A model generated the notes under the pieces. The model was not told the DNA's origin and ran no database searches. It worked only from the letters and a program-made list of their open reading frames with translations. This document shows, piece after piece, positions 17,053 to 24,234 of a DNA stretch of 57,045 bases (position 1 is the stretch's first letter; each line of letters begins with the position of its first letter). Both the position numbers and the translations under genes were made by a program. The stretch is from Nitrospirota bacterium (GTDB lineage Bacteria; Nitrospirota; Thermodesulfovibrionia; Thermodesulfovibrionales; Dissulfurispiraceae). Location: assembly GCA_021791055.1 (NCBI GenBank), contig JAJYXI010000039.1, positions 1-57,045 on the forward strand, in the 5' to 3' direction.

Positions 17053-17439
17053 ATGAACATCTATGAGAATGTAGTTATTTTAAACCCGTCCCTCAACGAA
17101 GAGGAGATGAAGTCCGCTGTCGATAAGATCACAGACCTTATAAAAAATTCAGGTGGTGATGTCCTTAAGATCGACAACTGGGGAAAGAAGAAACTCGCAT
17201 ATGAGCTTAATAAACAGAGAATGGGAGTTTATGTGATATTCCTGTTCAAGTCGCCTGCCCCGGTCGTAAAAAAGATAGAGGATTATTTTAAGGTCTTTGA
17301 TCCTGTTTTGAAATTTATGGTTGTAAAACTCGGCAAAAAGCAGATAGCCGCACTGCCAGAAAATTTGGCAAAAAATGTGGCAGGGATTCCTGCTGCGTCT
17401 CAGGAGACAGCATCGAGCGAACAAAAGGCAGGAGCCTGA
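17053..17439 (+). CDS. rpsF: 30S ribosomal protein S6
   Basis: A 128-residue S6 with the family N terminus YENVVILNPSLNEEEM and the central WGKKKLAYELNKQRMGVYVIFLFKSPAPVVKKIED segment. S6 binds 16S rRNA as a heterodimer with S18, whose gene is in the same operon. ATG 17053 follows GGAGGTG; the in-frame GTG at 17041 lies in the ribosome-binding site and is rejected. The acidic/alanine-rich C-terminal tail (about 25 residues) extends past the core fold. The stop overlaps the ssb start by 1 bp. Confidence 0.97.
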   Translation: MNIYENVVILNPSLNEEEMKSAVDKITDLIKNSGGDVLKIDNWGKKKLAYELNKQRMGVYVIFLFKSPAPVVKKIEDYFKVFDPVLKFMVVKLGKKQIAALPENLAKNVAGIPAASQETASSEQKAGA

Positions 17440-17840
17440 TGTTTAACAGGATAATATTGATAGGCAATCTCACAAAAGACCCTGATGTGAGGTATACGCC
17501 GGGAGGAACTCCGGTGACAACCATGAGGCTTGCTGTGACATCCAAATACAAGCAGGGCGATGAGATGAAGGATGATACCCTTTTTATAGATGCCGTTGTT
17601 TTCGGGAGGCAGGCAGAAAGCTGCGGCCAGTATCTGAGCAAGGGCAATCCGGTGCTTGTGGAAGGAAGGCTCAGGGAGAGGAAGTGGGAATCCGAAGGGA
17701 CTCAAAAAAGCAAGTTTGAAGTGATAGCAAGTAGTGTTAGATTTCTGCCGAAAAGGGAATCCCGACAGGCCGGAGCAGGAGAGTCAGGCATCTCTGACAT
17801 TACACCTCCTGATGAGATTACAGACTTAGAACCATTTTAA
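17439..17840 (+). CDS. ssb: Single-stranded DNA-binding protein
   Basis: A 133-residue SSB with an N-terminal OB fold (MFNRIILIGNLTKDPDVRYTP...FGRQAESCGQYLSKGNPVLVEGRL) and a short linker ending in an acidic tail (ITDLEPF) equivalent to the DDIPF partner-binding tip. It protects ssDNA and recruits repair and replication proteins. Location between rpsF and rpsR is the classic operon order. The linker is shorter than in E. coli SSB. Confidence 0.96.
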   Translation: MFNRIILIGNLTKDPDVRYTPGGTPVTTMRLAVTSKYKQGDEMKDDTLFIDAVVFGRQAESCGQYLSKGNPVLVEGRLRERKWESEGTQKSKFEVIASSVRFLPKRESRQAGAGESGISDITPPDEITDLEPF

Positions 17841-17846
17841 TTTAAA

Positions 17847-17910
17847 CAGTGAACAGTGTCAGTGATTAGTGTCAGTAACTGACACAGACACTTAAAACTG
17901 ACACTGATTA
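17847..17910. repeat. Inverted tandem repeats between ssb and rpsR
   Basis: Left arm repeats GTGAACA-GTGTCA-GTGATTA-GTGTCAGT; right arm carries the complement (ACTGACAC, ACTGACACTGATT). The two sides can pair around an AA centre near 17878. It belongs to the same kind of short-period junction element seen elsewhere in the window. Confidence 0.65.
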
Positions 17911-17925
17911 AAGAAAGGAGATAAA

Positions 17926-18150
17926 ATGCAACAGAAGAGATTTCAGAGGAGAAAGTTCTGCAGGTTTTGTGCAGACAAGGTGGCTTTTATAGATTATAAA
18001 GACATCAAAATACTGAAAAGCTATATGACCGAGCGCGGCAAGATACTTTCGAGGAAGATGACAGGCACATGCTCTGAACACCAGAGAGAGCTGACAGTAG
18101 CAATTCAGAGGGCGAGAAATATAGCGCTTCTTCCGTTTATGGAAAGGTAG
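17926..18150 (+). CDS. rpsR: 30S ribosomal protein S18
   Basis: A 74-residue S18 with the conserved basic core ([40 protein letters not shown]) and C-terminal [22 protein letters not shown]. It has the zinc-type Cys set (FCRFC near the N terminus and C near residue 47), the C+ form of the protein. AAAGGAG precedes the ATG. It is the third gene of rpsF-ssb-rpsR; the next gene begins 1 bp after its stop. rplI, the usual following gene, is not present. Confidence 0.97.
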   Translation: MQQKRFQRRKFCRFCADKVAFIDYKDIKILKSYMTERGKILSRKMTGTCSEHQRELTVAIQRARNIALLPFMER

Positions 18151-18151
18151 T

Positions 18152-18433
18152 ATGCGAATACCTAAGAGCTGGGTGCCATCCATAGCAAAGCGGATTGTTG
18201 ATAATCTCATAAAAAAAGAGCTCATAGAGCCAACCATTCCTGTCAGCATCCTTATGGAAGAGACAGAAAAGCTGCTCACTGAGGAGCTTATGGTCGAGGA
18301 CAGACTTAATGACGAGGTACGCCAATTTCTCAGGAAATACGAATCTGAGATAGAAAAGGGAAGACTCGATTACAGAAAGCTCTTTGATATGACAAAACAG
18401 AAACTGGTGAAAGAGAGAAATATCGTATTATGA
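18152..18433 (+). CDS. DUF507 family protein (first copy)
   Basis: A 93-residue DUF507 protein (PF04368), a helical family of unknown function found in Nitrospirota, Aquificota and deltaproteobacteria. Features: basic N terminus (RIPKSWVPSIAKRIVDNLIKKELIE) and helical LNDEVRQFLRKYESEIEKGRLDYRKLFDMTKQKLVKER. Direct attachment to rpsR suggests a link to translation or ribosome function, but that is only context. The stop overlaps the next ATG by 4 bp. Confidence 0.8.
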   Translation: MRIPKSWVPSIAKRIVDNLIKKELIEPTIPVSILMEETEKLLTEELMVEDRLNDEVRQFLRKYESEIEKGRLDYRKLFDMTKQKLVKERNIVL

Positions 18434-18708
18434 TGCTTTCTGATGATAAAATAACCCACATGACCCATGTGCTGCTCAAGGGCTTGATGGATAAGGGCCT
18501 GATAACCCTAAAGGAAGACGACGGCCTGCTCAGAAGGGAAATAAAGAGAACCATAATAAATGAATTAAAGATAGGCGAAGACATTGATGTTGCAGTAAGA
18601 AGAAAGCTCCAGTCCTTCTCCAAGAAGCTTGTTGATGGAAGCCCTGAATGGGAAGTCCTTTACAGGAAGTTTTACGAAGAAGAGGAAGTGAAGAGAGGAA
18701 GAAGATAA
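18430..18708 (+). CDS. DUF507 family protein (second copy)
   Basis: A 92-residue paralogue of the preceding gene, overlapping it by ATGA. The same pattern is seen: two helices, then an RxxLQSFSKKLVDGSPEWEVLYRKFYEEE segment matching RQFLRKYESEIEKGRLDYRKLFDMT of the first copy. The two proteins probably form a heterodimer or arose by tandem duplication; both arrangements are inference. Confidence 0.78.
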   Translation: MMLSDDKITHMTHVLLKGLMDKGLITLKEDDGLLRREIKRTIINELKIGEDIDVAVRRKLQSFSKKLVDGSPEWEVLYRKFYEEEEVKRGRR

Positions 18709-18711
18709 ACA

Positions 18712-18738
18712 CTGGAGTAATGGAGTATTTGGAGTAAT
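18712..18738. repeat. Octamer repeat TGGAGTAA upstream of the HNH gene
   Basis: CTGGAGTAA-TGGAGTAT-TTGGAGTAATG: the unit contains both a GGAG ribosome-binding core and an ATG, and the last copy supplies the probable start signals of the HNH gene (ATG 18737). Confidence 0.65.
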
Positions 18739-19024
18739 GCGGTTTGTTTCAGAAGTTGCGGATGAGGATATAAAGAGAGAGCGAAGAATAGCCCGCGAGC
18801 TTCGCAAGAGCAGTTGGTGGAAGAGAAAATGTGCAGCAGGCAGGTGCTACTACTGCAATACAAAGGTCCATCCAAAGGATCTCACCATGGATCACATTGT
18901 CCCGATTATCAGGGGCGGCAGATCGACAAAGAGCAATATTGTCACAGCCTGCAAGGAATGCAATACCAAGAAAAAATATATGCTTCCCATGGAATGGGAA
19001 GAGTACCTTAATGGTCTGAATTAA
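18737..19024 (+). CDS. HNH endonuclease domain protein
   Basis: A 95-residue HNH protein. The HNH motif is visible as CYYCNTKV...LTMDHIVPIIRGGRSTKSNIVTACKECNTKK, with two CxxC zinc pairs (residues about 34-37 and 75-78) and the catalytic DHI. The C terminus (YMLPMEWEEYLNGL) is typical of the small stand-alone HNH family encoded near ribosomal or DNA-metabolism genes. HNH proteins cut or nick DNA; the biological role is not known. A strong terminator follows the gene. Confidence 0.88.
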   Translation: MRFVSEVADEDIKRERRIARELRKSSWWKRKCAAGRCYYCNTKVHPKDLTMDHIVPIIRGGRSTKSNIVTACKECNTKKKYMLPMEWEEYLNGLN

Positions 19025-19028
19025 GCCT

Positions 19029-19060
19029 AAGCCCTGCTCCGGCTCAAGGCAGGGCTTTTA
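19029..19060. terminator. Intrinsic terminator, probably bidirectional
   Basis: Perfect 9-bp stem AAGCCCTGC (19029-19037) / GCAGGGCTT (19049-19057) with an 11-nt loop and a short T run on the plus strand. It separates the HNH gene from the convergent minus-strand gene that starts its stop codon at 19065. Confidence 0.8.
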
Positions 19061-19064
19061 ATTT

Positions 19065-19529
19065 CTATCTTCTCCATCCAGACCATGCAGGGATGCCATT
19101 TTCATCCCTGAGCTTCAGAACATTATCGCCTTTTTTCACCTCTGCAGCGATAATGGCAGGTTTGCCCATCATTGTCACCCTTGATCCTTTGACCTCAATT
19201 TTATCGTCCTTTTCTATCTTTGTGTCGAGTCTCTCTACATACCAGCCCGGGCCGAGGTGCACCGATATGGTCTCTTTTTCTGTTTTTAACTGAAGGTGGA
19301 CGCCATAAGACATTCCTTTCATCGGTGTGATCCTATGAACCAATTCGACTGTGCCTGATATGGTTTCTACTGTTGCAGGGTTATACATTCTCTGATACTG
19401 CGTTCCCATTCCCCATCCGCCGCTTCCGCGCCAGCCTTTCCATCCTTTCATTGGCTGTGCAAAGGCAAGTGAAGCAGCCAGAACCAATGATACTGCCACC
19501 AATAAACTTAAAACTTTTCTCGTTCTCAT
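19065..19529 (-). CDS. Exported protein of unknown function
   Basis: A 154-residue protein with a clear Sec signal peptide (basic MRTRK, hydrophobic LLVAVSLVLAASLAFA, cleavage after AFA). The mature part has a Trp/Gly/Met-rich start (KGWKGWRGSGGWGM) and a beta-rich domain with repeating ETISGTVELVHRIT / KTEKETISVHLGPGWYVE / KIEVKGSRVTMMGKPAIIAAEV strands that resembles an OB-fold periplasmic protein. Aromatic and Met-rich segment could bind copper or another metal, which is speculation. AGGAGGT precedes the start on the minus strand. It is not obviously part of the ars operon. Confidence 0.7.
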   Translation of the reverse strand: MRTRKVLSLLVAVSLVLAASLAFAQPMKGWKGWRGSGGWGMGTQYQRMYNPATVETISGTVELVHRITPMKGMSYGVHLQLKTEKETISVHLGPGWYVERLDTKIEKDDKIEVKGSRVTMMGKPAIIAAEVKKGDNVLKLRDENGIPAWSGWRR

Positions 19530-19660
19530 AACTACCTCCTCGAGCCGGGTTTGATTTAATTAAAGAATAGCACTTTCTGTCGTTCAACTACACCTTGGAA
19601 ATGCAACTGATATGCCAGGTTATGAAGCCTTTAAAATCAAACTGTTTGAGGACTTGTGTT

Positions 19661-20740
19661 TTACAAAGGCATTGAGTCTGTTATTTTGCAGTATTCGTCT
19701 TTGAAGTATTTCCTCTGAAAATATCTGGCAACATTTACGAGCCCTATTAAGACAGGCACCTCTACAAGCGGCCCTATGACAGCGGCAAAGGCTGCGCCGG
19801 AATTAATTCCAAATACTGCTACGGCAACGGCAATGGCGAGTTCGAAATTATTGCTGGCAGCAGTGAAGGAAAGGGTTGCTGTCTTTTGATAATCGGTCCC
19901 CAATCTTTTGCTCATATAAAATGACACGAGGAACATGACAACAAAATAAATGAGCAGCGGAATTGCAATGCGCACCACATCCAATGGGAGTTTCACAATG
20001 TAATTACCTTTCAAAGAAAACATCACTACAATGGTGAACAATAAGGATATTAAAGTAATGGGGCTTATCTTTGGAATAAATACCTGCTCATACCACTGAC
20101 GGTTTTTTATTTTAATCAGGCTGAATCTCGTTATCATCCCGGCTATGAATGGTATTCCGAGATAAATAAAAACACTCTCTGCAATCTGCCCCATTGTAAT
20201 TTCCACCACAGCCCCCTTAAGACCGAACAACGATGGAAGTATTGTTATGAAGATATATGCATAAACCGAATAAAAGAGAACCTGAAAAACGGAATTAAAT
20301 GCAACAAGCCCGGCAGCATACTCCGGGTCGCCGCATGCAAGGTCATTCCATACTATGACCATTGCAATGCATCTTGCCAGCCCTATCATGATAAGTCCCA
20401 CCATGTATTCAGGATAATTTGGCAGTAAGGCTATTGCCAGCAGAAACATCAGCACAGGACCGATTATCCAGTTTTGAATAAGGGACAGGCCCAATACCCT
20501 TTTGTTCTTGAATACCTCTCCGAGTTCCTCATATTTCACCTTTGCAAGTGGAGGGTACATCATGAGGATGAGGCCGATTGCAATAAGGATATTTGTTGTG
20601 CCGACCTGAAATCTGTTTATAAAACCCTCTATATCCGGCATTAGATACCCCGTTACCACGCCAACAGCCATGGCGCTGAATATCCAGAGGGTAAGGTATC
20701 TGTCCAGAAAGGAGAGCCTTTTGCCATCATTTTTAGTCAT
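19661..20740 (-). CDS. acr3: Arsenite efflux transporter, ACR3 family
   Basis: A 359-residue membrane protein with about 10 transmembrane segments of the BASS/ACR3 type. The family motif [21 protein letters not shown] is present, including the functionally required Cys (C124) in transmembrane segment 4. It exports As(III), driven by the proton gradient. It is the last gene of a minus-strand operon (permease, thioredoxin-like, arsR, acr3), which supports arsenic efflux rather than bile-acid or other BASS substrates. The start lies 6 bp after the arsR stop. Confidence 0.95.
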   Translation of the reverse strand: MTKNDGKRLSFLDRYLTLWIFSAMAVGVVTGYLMPDIEGFINRFQVGTTNILIAIGLILMMYPPLAKVKYEELGEVFKNKRVLGLSLIQNWIIGPVLMFLLAIALLPNYPEYMVGLIMIGLARCIAMVIVWNDLACGDPEYAAGLVAFNSVFQVLFYSVYAYIFITILPSLFGLKGAVVEITMGQIAESVFIYLGIPFIAGMITRFSLIKIKNRQWYEQVFIPKISPITLISLLFTIVVMFSLKGNYIVKLPLDVVRIAIPLLIYFVVMFLVSFYMSKRLGTDYQKTATLSFTAASNNFELAIAVAVAVFGINSGAAFAAVIGPLVEVPVLIGLVNVARYFQRKYFKDEYCKITDSMPL

Positions 20741-20746
20741 AATGTT

Positions 20747-21124
20747 TTACCTCCCGCAGCATCTGCTTTTGTTTTTAATTGGAATAACCTCTGCCTTAGC
20801 GCCTTTGTTTTTCAGGAATTTATCCAGCCTCTTTTTGTCTTCCATTACTCCGCTTTCAGAAACTTTTTCGAGCACAGAGAGGACTAAAAACCTCTTAAAC
20901 ATATCGGAGTCGTCAATTCTGTAATGTATCCACTTCCCCTGTTTTCTGTCCTTAATCAGTCCTGCGTCTTTCAGTACGCCGAGATGAAAGGATACCTTCG
21001 GCTGTATCATGTCGAGAGCAGCAACGATGTCGCACACGCATAGTTCGCCGTGCTCAAGGAGCTTTAGTATCCTGAGCCTTGTTTCGTCTGAGAGGGCCTT
21101 GAATATGTTCAGTAATTCCTGCAT
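20747..21124 (-). CDS. arsR: ArsR-family metalloregulator
   Basis: A 125-residue winged-helix repressor. The As(III)-binding ELCVCDIV motif (C29 and C31) sits in the recognition region as in classic ArsR (alpha3 type), with the helix-turn-helix at QPKVSFHLGVLKDAGLIKDR. The C-terminal extension ends in CCGR, which may add a third sulfur ligand. It should repress its own operon until arsenite or antimonite binds. A palindrome overlapping the operon promoter at 22357-22384 is the likely operator. Confidence 0.95.
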   Translation of the reverse strand: MQELLNIFKALSDETRLRILKLLEHGELCVCDIVAALDMIQPKVSFHLGVLKDAGLIKDRKQGKWIHYRIDDSDMFKRFLVLSVLEKVSESGVMEDKKRLDKFLKNKGAKAEVIPIKNKSRCCGR

Positions 21125-21125
21125 G

Positions 21126-21365
21126 TTACATCTCCGATTTTATTAGTTCTTTGACCTTGTCTGGACTCGGCAAAGGCTTGCCCGAATGCTTGAGCTTCCC
21201 ATTGACCACAAGGCCAGGGGTTGACATAGTGTATTTCATGATTTCCATCATGTCTGAAACCTTCTCAATATTTGCATCAATGCCCAGTTCCTTCATGGCT
21301 TTTTTTGCCATCTCTACCATCTTTTCGCAGTTCGGACAGCCCGGACCTAATACCTTGATTTCCAT
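21126..21365 (-). CDS. Thioredoxin-like small redox protein
   Basis: A 79-residue protein of the redox-active disulfide protein/thioredoxin-like family. The active-site CPNC follows VLGPG near the N terminus (GPGCPNCEKM), and a later STPGLVVNGK stretch carries the cis-Pro. These proteins are often encoded next to ArsP-like permeases and ArsR and may deliver reducing power for arsenic handling. Start chosen at MEIKVLG because the upstream in-frame MRYFKQRFK lies within the preceding permease gene and has no ribosome-binding site. Confidence 0.85.
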   Translation of the reverse strand: MEIKVLGPGCPNCEKMVEMAKKAMKELGIDANIEKVSDMMEIMKYTMSTPGLVVNGKLKHSGKPLPSPDKVKELIKSEM

Positions 21366-21378
21366 TTTAAACCTCTGC

Positions 21379-22329
21379 TTAAAGTATCGCATTAAACAAA
21401 TAGCCCACGGCTATTATTGTTACGGTCATTATCCCTGCAAAGACTCCGAGCAAGGGAATCTTCAATACCTTTCTCAAGATTATCATCTCCGGAAGCGAAA
21501 GCGCAGTCACAGCCATCATAAATGCCAGCACAGTTCCTACACTCAGTCCTTTCTCCATCAATGCATAGACAATCGGAAGGACCCCTGCTGCATTGGAATA
21601 AAGGGGAACTCCCAATGCCACTGCAACAGGCACGGCAAAGGGATTTCCTTTGCCTGCATAATTTGCCAGAAAATCCTGAGGCACATAACCATGTATAAAA
21701 CCACCTATGCCTATGGCTATTATGATAGAAAGCCATACTTTTTTCAGGATGTCTGTTGTATTCCATTTTGCGTACTGAAGCCTCTCTTTGAATGCCTGCT
21801 TTAATATCTCCTGCTCCTGTCCCGCGTGGAATTTGTAAACATATTCCTCGACCCATTTTTCGAGCTTGAGTTTTCCGATGATGAATCCTCCGAAGATGGC
21901 AACAAGGAGTCCTGTCCCCATATATATCGCTGCAATCTTCCAACCAAAAAGCCCCCAGAGCAAAACAACCGCTACCTCGTTTACCATTGGTGATGATATT
22001 AAAAATGAGAATGTTACACCTAAAGGCACTCCTGCCTCTACAAAGCCAATAAAGAGCGGCACTGCCGAGCATGAGCAAAAAGGTGTGACGACTCCAAGCA
22101 ATGCTGCGAGGATATTACCTATAAACTCTTTTTTATGCGAAAGGATCTTTTTTGTCTTCTCCGGAGGGAAGTAGCTCCTGATTATGGATACGACGAATAT
22201 GATGACCGAAAGAAGCAGGAATATCTTTATAGTGTCATATATAAAGAATTCTGTGGCATCTCCGAGCCGTGAGCCTTGATCGAGCTTTATGAGGCCATAT
22301 GTAACATATGATGCAAACTCTTTCAGCAT
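21379..22329 (-). CDS. ArsP/DUF318-family permease
   Basis: A 316-residue membrane protein (PF03773, permease). About 8 transmembrane segments; the family motif TPFCSCSAVPLFIGFVEAGVPLGVTFSFLISSPMVNE is intact, including the Cys pair that binds organoarsenicals in ArsP. It is the promoter-proximal gene of the arsenic operon and its 3' end is followed by the thioredoxin-like gene after 13 bp. Function as an exporter of methylated or trivalent arsenic is inferred from family and context. Confidence 0.88.
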   Translation of the reverse strand: MLKEFASYVTYGLIKLDQGSRLGDATEFFIYDTIKIFLLLSVIIFVVSIIRSYFPPEKTKKILSHKKEFIGNILAALLGVVTPFCSCSAVPLFIGFVEAGVPLGVTFSFLISSPMVNEVAVVLLWGLFGWKIAAIYMGTGLLVAIFGGFIIGKLKLEKWVEEYVYKFHAGQEQEILKQAFKERLQYAKWNTTDILKKVWLSIIIAIGIGGFIHGYVPQDFLANYAGKGNPFAVPVAVALGVPLYSNAAGVLPIVYALMEKGLSVGTVLAFMMAVTALSLPEMIILRKVLKIPLLGVFAGIMTVTIIAVGYLFNAIL

Positions 22330-22356
22330 TTAATGCTCCCTGAATAGCATTGCTTT

Positions 22357-22390
22357 AAACATATAAACAAAATTTGATATGTTTTGTCAA
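22357..22390 (-). promoter_or_regulatory. Ars operon promoter with probable ArsR operator
   Basis: On the minus strand, TTGACA (22390-22385), a 17-bp spacer and TTTATA (22367-22362). Overlapping it is a dyad with perfect 8-bp arms AAACATAT (22357-22364) and ATATGTTT (22377-22384) separated by 12 bp. AT-rich interrupted dyads over the -10 region are typical ArsR sites. Confidence 0.65.
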
Positions 22391-22405
22391 GACCTTAATC
22401 CGTAA

Positions 22406-22763
22406 TTAAGGAGTCGGCAAACAGTCTTCAAAGCCTTTGCAAAGTCTTCATTCATGTGCAATCGAAAGATTATAAACGCTTCATCTTATATATGCCATAG
22501 TAGTAGATGACGGATACAAGACAATGCTTCAACCCAACCTTATGTGCAAAGTCTTTTCAGACTGTCTGCCGACTCCTTCTTATAGCATATCGATTATGCA
22601 GGGCAGGTATGCGTAAAAAGCCTTTATCCACAGGAGATCGAACTATGTTGTCTTGTTCTTGTCATCTACTACATTGCTCACCCCGTGAATGAACACTTAT
22701 AATCTTTCGCATGCACATGAGCAGTGCTTATAAAGGCTTTTGGAGCATGCCTGCCCTGCATAA
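22406..22763. repeat. Interleaved inverted repeats (four arm pairs) in a 500-bp gap
   Basis: The gap 22391-22832 contains no supported gene. It holds four long imperfect inverted pairs: A 22406-22440 with A' 22546-22581; B 22452-22475 with B' 22697-22721; C 22499-22525 with C' 22647-22672; D 22594-22627 with D' 22730-22763. The order is A B C A' D C' B' D'. A:A' and D:D' are compatible with each other, and B:B' and C:C' are nested, but the two sets cross and cannot form together. Function unknown. Confidence 0.75.
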
Positions 22764-22832
22764 CATTGCGAACTAAGGTAATGATTGCCCTTTAATCGCA
22801 ATTTTGTTGTACAATTAAAAAGGTAGAAGACG

Positions 22833-23966
22833 GTGACCAACCTTTATCAAATTTTTTTCCTTAACCTTGCCCTGGGCCTAATATTGGGCTTTGTATTCCA
22901 CAGGTCCGACCTCTGCATGGCCGGAATGTTCCGCGACATATTTCTCCTGAAACGCACCTTCCTGCTCAGGATACTCTACTTGCAGGTGATTGCTACAATG
23001 GCGCTCTTCTTTATTGCAAAGAAAGCAGGGCTCATCAGCCTCTATCCCCCTCCAAATCTCAACATCGCATCGCTTGGAACACTGGCCGGAGGCATGATAT
23101 TCGGAATAGGGATGGTGCTGGCAGGGGGTTGTGTAATAGGAACACTTTATAAAATGGGCTCCGGAAGCATTATCAGTATTATTGCATTTGCAGGGCTTAT
23201 TATCGGAAGCGCTGTTTTTGCAGAGTTCTATCCATTCTGGGCAGAGTTTTCAAAAAGAACCAGGGTCTCTGAAGCTGTATTGCTGCCGCAGCTTATCGAT
23301 GAACATTTTCTTATGTTCCCCATCCTGTTTATATCATCAATGCTTATTTTCAGATGGATGCGCTCCAAAAAATTGCATCAGAAGGCCTATGCAGAGGGGT
23401 ACATCCATCCGTGGAAGGTTGTAATTATCATTGCCCTTTTAAATTTGATCATTTATATAAGCTCCGATATGCCCATGGCTGTCAGTACAGGATATTCAAA
23501 GATCGCTGCATATCTGGAAAAGATCCTTGTTCCGGATCATTTTGAGACTGTAGCATTTTTTAAAAAGGAATCATATTCTGTTTTACATCCGGCCAGTAAG
23601 TCTTTAATTGCAGGCGGCCCTGGTGCTAAGTTTGATCACATATCCTCTACCGAGATTTCCCTCATTCTCGGAGTCATATTCGGGTCTTTTATATCCGCAG
23701 TCTCAATAGGAGAGTTCAAACTGACCTTAAGTACGCTTCCCCCTCCGGGACAGAATATATCCGCCTTATTGGGTGGCATATTACTTGCTTTAGGTTCGAG
23801 GATGGCAGGGGGATGCAATGTGAAGTTTCTAATGAGCGGTCTTCCCCTGCTCTCTATCCAGGCATTCCTGTTCCTCTTCGGGATGCTGCCGGGTGCATGG
23901 GTTGGAACCTATTTATTTAAAAAATTTATTATCAGCTATGGCAGGGAGGGCAGTGATGGAAAATGA
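22833..23966 (+). CDS. YeeE/YedE-family sulfur transporter
   Basis: A 377-residue membrane protein with about 9-10 transmembrane segments and the YeeE/YedE signature: HRSDLCMAGMFRD near residue 24, GIGMVLAGGCVIGTLYKMGSGS near 90, and the repeat ALGSRMAGGCNVKFLMSGLPLLS near the C terminus. The Cys residues within the GGC motifs relay thiosulfate or sulfane sulfur in characterised YeeE (TsuA). The next gene is TusA-like and overlaps by 11 bp, the usual YeeE-TusA pairing. GTG start at 22833; the -35/-10 elements are not clear. Confidence 0.9.
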   Translation: MTNLYQIFFLNLALGLILGFVFHRSDLCMAGMFRDIFLLKRTFLLRILYLQVIATMALFFIAKKAGLISLYPPPNLNIASLGTLAGGMIFGIGMVLAGGCVIGTLYKMGSGSIISIIAFAGLIIGSAVFAEFYPFWAEFSKRTRVSEAVLLPQLIDEHFLMFPILFISSMLIFRWMRSKKLHQKAYAEGYIHPWKVVIIIALLNLIIYISSDMPMAVSTGYSKIAAYLEKILVPDHFETVAFFKKESYSVLHPASKSLIAGGPGAKFDHISSTEISLILGVIFGSFISAVSIGEFKLTLSTLPPPGQNISALLGGILLALGSRMAGGCNVKFLMSGLPLLSIQAFLFLFGMLPGAWVGTYLFKKFIISYGREGSDGK

Positions 23967-24234
23967 AACAGTGATCAATCTCGATGTAATAAGCCTGGAT
24001 ATTCGGGGACAGATATGTCCTGCATGCCTTCTCATTTCCTTAAAGGAGATCAATAAACACAAAGGACTCCTGAGAAACGGCGAGGCAAACCTGATCGTAA
24101 GGACAGACCACAGGGATGCCACAAGGACTATTCCCGATGCGGCTGTTGCCATGGGGTATGCGGTCTCTGTGGAAAAGAAAAAGGGATACTATGAGATTAC
24201 AGTAGGGCGAAAAGATGAAGACCAGAAGGCATGA
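23956..24234 (+). CDS. TusA-like sulfur carrier
   Basis: A 92-residue TusA/SirA-fold protein. The active-site region reads DIRGQICPACLLIS, with C21 in the position of the TusA sulfur-carrying Cys; the usual Cys-Pro-x-Pro is Cys-Pro-x-Cys here, giving a second Cys (C24). The rest follows the TusA fold (EINKHKGLLRNGEANLIVRTDHRDATRTIPDAAVAMGYAVSVEKK). ATG 23956 is preceded by GGGAGGG and overlaps the YeeE stop by 11 bp; its own 3' end overlaps the kinase gene by 20 bp. It probably accepts sulfur imported by YeeE. Confidence 0.85.
   Translation: MENETVINLDVISLDIRGQICPACLLISLKEINKHKGLLRNGEANLIVRTDHRDATRTIPDAAVAMGYAVSVEKKKGYYEITVGRKDEDQKA

Noticed and set aside
21151-21804. Plus-strand frame (217 codons) over the thioredoxin-like and permease genes
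   Set aside because: Antisense to two clear genes; composition rich in Tyr, His and Cys typical of a shadow.
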